Translations under genes and position numbers: made by a program
NCBI GenBank assembly: GCA_029260165.1
Contig: JAJDDT010000073.1
Location: 25,489 to 89,488, forward strand
Source: Phycisphaerae bacterium
Lineage (GTDB): Bacteria; Planctomycetota; Phycisphaerae; UBA1845
DNA length: 64,000 nucleotides
Reading direction: 5' to 3'
The notes under the pieces: generated by a model
What the model was told of the DNA's origin: nothing
Seen by the model: the letters and a program-made list of their open reading frames with translations, nothing else
Database searches by the model: none
Shown: positions 62,522-64,000 of the stretch, piece by piece
Numbering within the stretch: the first letter of the stretch is position 1
How the letters are laid out: every line of letters starts with the position of its first letter

Positions 62522-62595
62522 GATCGTCATTTGGGCGAATCCTTGCACCTGGTACACGACGTCGGTTGTCACTCCACTCCGCCCAAATGACTATC
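62522..62595. repeat. 16-bp inverted repeat around a 42-base centre
   Basis: Left arm gatcgtcatttgggcg (62522-62537) and right arm cgcccaaatgactatc (62580-62595) pair with one mismatch. The right arm overlaps the stop codon of the gene at 62591. It could be a long RNA hairpin at the end of that transcript or the trace of a small mobile element. Confidence 0.7.
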
Positions 62596-63787
62596 GCAAT
62601 CGGATGATGCCTTTGCGGGCTGGCTGTGGACCTTCGACTTTCTCCACAAGCCCGCTGGGGCCGAGGTGGACGACCGTAGCATCTTCCCATAATCCGTAGC
62701 AGATGGTTCCTTCGATGGGCGGAAAGATTCTGATCAGATAGTGCCTCGGTGGGCGACCGTACCAGAGCGTTGTGGACCTGGTTACGCCGCCGTCGCTGCT
62801 TTGGCCCGTTTCGCCGTCAGGAGCACCAAGTATCTGTTCGACCGCTTTCCTTGACATGCCCACACGGATTTCCTGCCGTTTTCGGGCGATCTCGCTATCG
62901 GAAGACATGCTCCTGTCAGGAGACACGACGAAACCTTTCCCGAACCAACTGCTGTACGAATAGTAGATTCGCAGATGACGGGAACCAACCACCAATACAA
63001 CCAGGAGAGCCAAATTCAGCCCAACGACACGACGCTTCATGCGTCGGTAGCTTCTACATAGCTGCTTTTTTCGATCGATGTAGTCGATGCCACACTCGGG
63101 GCAAATGCTCGATAGGAGACCGCTCAAGTTGTATCGGCAGCCTGGGCAGCGGGTCGCATCGATTCGCTGAAGCCGTGACCGAAACCAGACGACCGTTGAG
63201 GTGGCAACGAAGATGCCTGTCAACGCACACCAAGGGACACCGATCGCGCGAATGTCGCTCCAACAGGCTCGGCCAATGCAGAGTGGGAATTCCAATACGA
63301 GGCGTAGCGTCGATGCGTACAGTAACCATCGCAGTATTGTGGTCATGCGCACATTAAAATAGCCATCCCGCCTCCAAGCAGACGCCGTGGGCACCGCGAC
63401 CGCGAGCAAGGGCAACCACAGCGGAAAGCCAACGCTCCAGTAGGCACCATTTGGGTGAATAATGAACGGAAGCAGCGTTATACTGAGAATATTGCGGTCA
63501 AAGAACCAGCCTGTTTGGGGCCAGTCAACGCCGACGATGACAACGAGGCAACCGCTATTTAAGAGGTAACTGGTCGCACCCTTATACCCCACTTCAAAGC
63601 AAAAGAGGCTGCCGCCCCACACCAGCAGAAGAAACACGGAGAGTGCCAGACCGATCTTCCTCGGAAATCGCGCCTCCCCCGGTTTCACTTGATCCCGTGA
63701 ATTCAACGGCGGCTCTCGTCCTGCATTCTCATCACTGTGGACGATTTTCGATTCGCCAGACGATGTAACCTGTTGCTTGTTCATCAT
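62591..63787 (-). CDS. Membrane protein with zinc ribbon and BamE/SmpA-like C-terminal domain
   Basis: A 398-residue protein: four or five hydrophobic segments (KIGLALSVFLLLVWGGSLF; LLNSGCLVVIVGVDW; WLPLLAVAVPTASAW; CALTGIFVATSTVVWF), then the planctomycete ribbon CPGCRYNLSGLLSSICPECG. Another helix follows (VVGLNLALLVVLVVGS), then a C-terminal SmpA/OmlA-like module beginning RVGMSRKAVEQILGAPDGE. This module occurs in outer-membrane assembly lipoproteins but also alone elsewhere; its combination with a zinc ribbon is unusual. Function unknown. Either of two adjacent ATGs may be the start. Confidence 0.78.
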   Translation of the reverse strand: MMNKQQVTSSGESKIVHSDENAGREPPLNSRDQVKPGEARFPRKIGLALSVFLLLVWGGSLFCFEVGYKGATSYLLNSGCLVVIVGVDWPQTGWFFDRNILSITLLPFIIHPNGAYWSVGFPLWLPLLAVAVPTASAWRRDGYFNVRMTTILRWLLYASTLRLVLEFPLCIGRACWSDIRAIGVPWCALTGIFVATSTVVWFRSRLQRIDATRCPGCRYNLSGLLSSICPECGIDYIDRKKQLCRSYRRMKRRVVGLNLALLVVLVVGSRHLRIYYSYSSWFGKGFVVSPDRSMSSDSEIARKRQEIRVGMSRKAVEQILGAPDGETGQSSDGGVTRSTTLWYGRPPRHYLIRIFPPIEGTICYGLWEDATVVHLGPSGLVEKVEGPQPARKGIIRLR

Positions 63788-63852
63788 TGGGTTGGACCAG
63801 GATTGTCGGACTCTGTCCTGCTCTCTTTTTCGGCAATCCTGACGTAGTGACG

Positions 63853-64000
63853 TTAACGGGCGAGGATGGTGATGCGGAGTTTGTTGGCGGTTGCGGTGGT
63901 TTGGTCGCGATCGACGATGACGGTTTTGCCGGCTTCTACGACGAGCATTTTGGCTCCGTTTTGGGCGAGATTCTTGACAGTATCCGGACCTATCGTGGGA
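63853..64000 (-). CDS. LpxI-like UDP-2,3-diacylglucosamine diphosphatase, C-terminal fragment
   Basis: Only the last 48 residues lie in the window, ending LRITILAR with TAA. The stretch PTIGPDTVKNLAQNGAKMLV and the following VEAGKTVIVDRDQT match the C-terminal pattern of LpxI (DUF1009): a conserved PTIG, a helix, then AVEAGxTLxxDR. LpxI hydrolyses UDP-2,3-diacylglucosamine to lipid X in lipid A synthesis. The call rests on a short segment, so it is moderate; the neighbouring sequence beyond the window would settle it. Confidence 0.65.
   Translation of the reverse strand, partial: PTIGPDTVKNLAQNGAKMLVVEAGKTVIVDRDQTTATANKLRITILAR

Overview
The window looks like chromosome of a Planctomycetota bacterium, possibly of the class Phycisphaerae. 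The clues are two membrane proteins with the zinc ribbon CxxCxYNLxG...CPECG that is typical of this phylum, a DUF1571 lipoprotein, large secreted FG-GAP proteins, and dockerin-like C-termini on secreted proteins with no cellulosome around them. The DNA is moderately GC-rich. No rRNA, tRNA, CRISPR array, phage or complete transposon was recognised. The class-level placement is inference.

Layout. 1-13539: a type IV pilus / type II secretion-like locus. It holds an assembly ATPase (cut by the window edge), a PilT-like ATPase, a PilC/GspF platform protein, PilM, PilN, PilO and PilP-like proteins, and five pilin-like proteins. A large FG-GAP/LamG protein gene lies on the opposite strand inside the pilin cluster, and an HDOD protein gene follows. 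13547-21393: a small membrane protein, then a heavy-metal CzcCBA/CusCBA-type efflux operon bracketed by a Cys-rich secreted protein and a His-rich lipoprotein. 21528-25831: a membrane-anchored MsrB-MsrA fusion, a BlaI/M56-peptidase regulatory pair with a readable promoter and operator, and three small stress-type proteins (VOC, DUF1579, SRPBCC). 25839-39351: mostly housekeeping genes, namely TatC, a CobA-HemD fusion, RuvX, ManC, a UvrD-type helicase, a sigma-54 activator, Pnp, S15, a CheY-like regulator and RNase D.

39672-44741: a secreted FG-GAP/dockerin protein, PurN, and a MATE exporter. The exporter is preceded by a 25-codon reading frame that has its own promoter, ribosome binding site and terminator. 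45065-49059: two overlapping genes for exported peptidases (Xaa-Pro aminopeptidase, and an M1 aminopeptidase with HEAT repeats). 49106-53017: lineage-specific membrane proteins and lipoproteins. 53279-55639: S-adenosylhomocysteinase directly after an ArsR-methyltransferase fusion regulator. 55828-63787: a subtilase lipoprotein, an esterase, a large unknown exported protein and a zinc-ribbon membrane protein. 63853-64000: the C-terminus of an LpxI-like protein.

Two repeat systems are scattered between genes. One is a nested inverted-repeat element whose 82-bp core occurs three times, with two decayed copies. The other is a REP-like pair of hairpins with 17-bp tandem units. The observations most worth following up are the small gene in front of the MATE exporter, the calcium-loop insert in a minor pseudopilin, the nested inverted-repeat family, and the ArsR-methyltransferase/ahcY pair.
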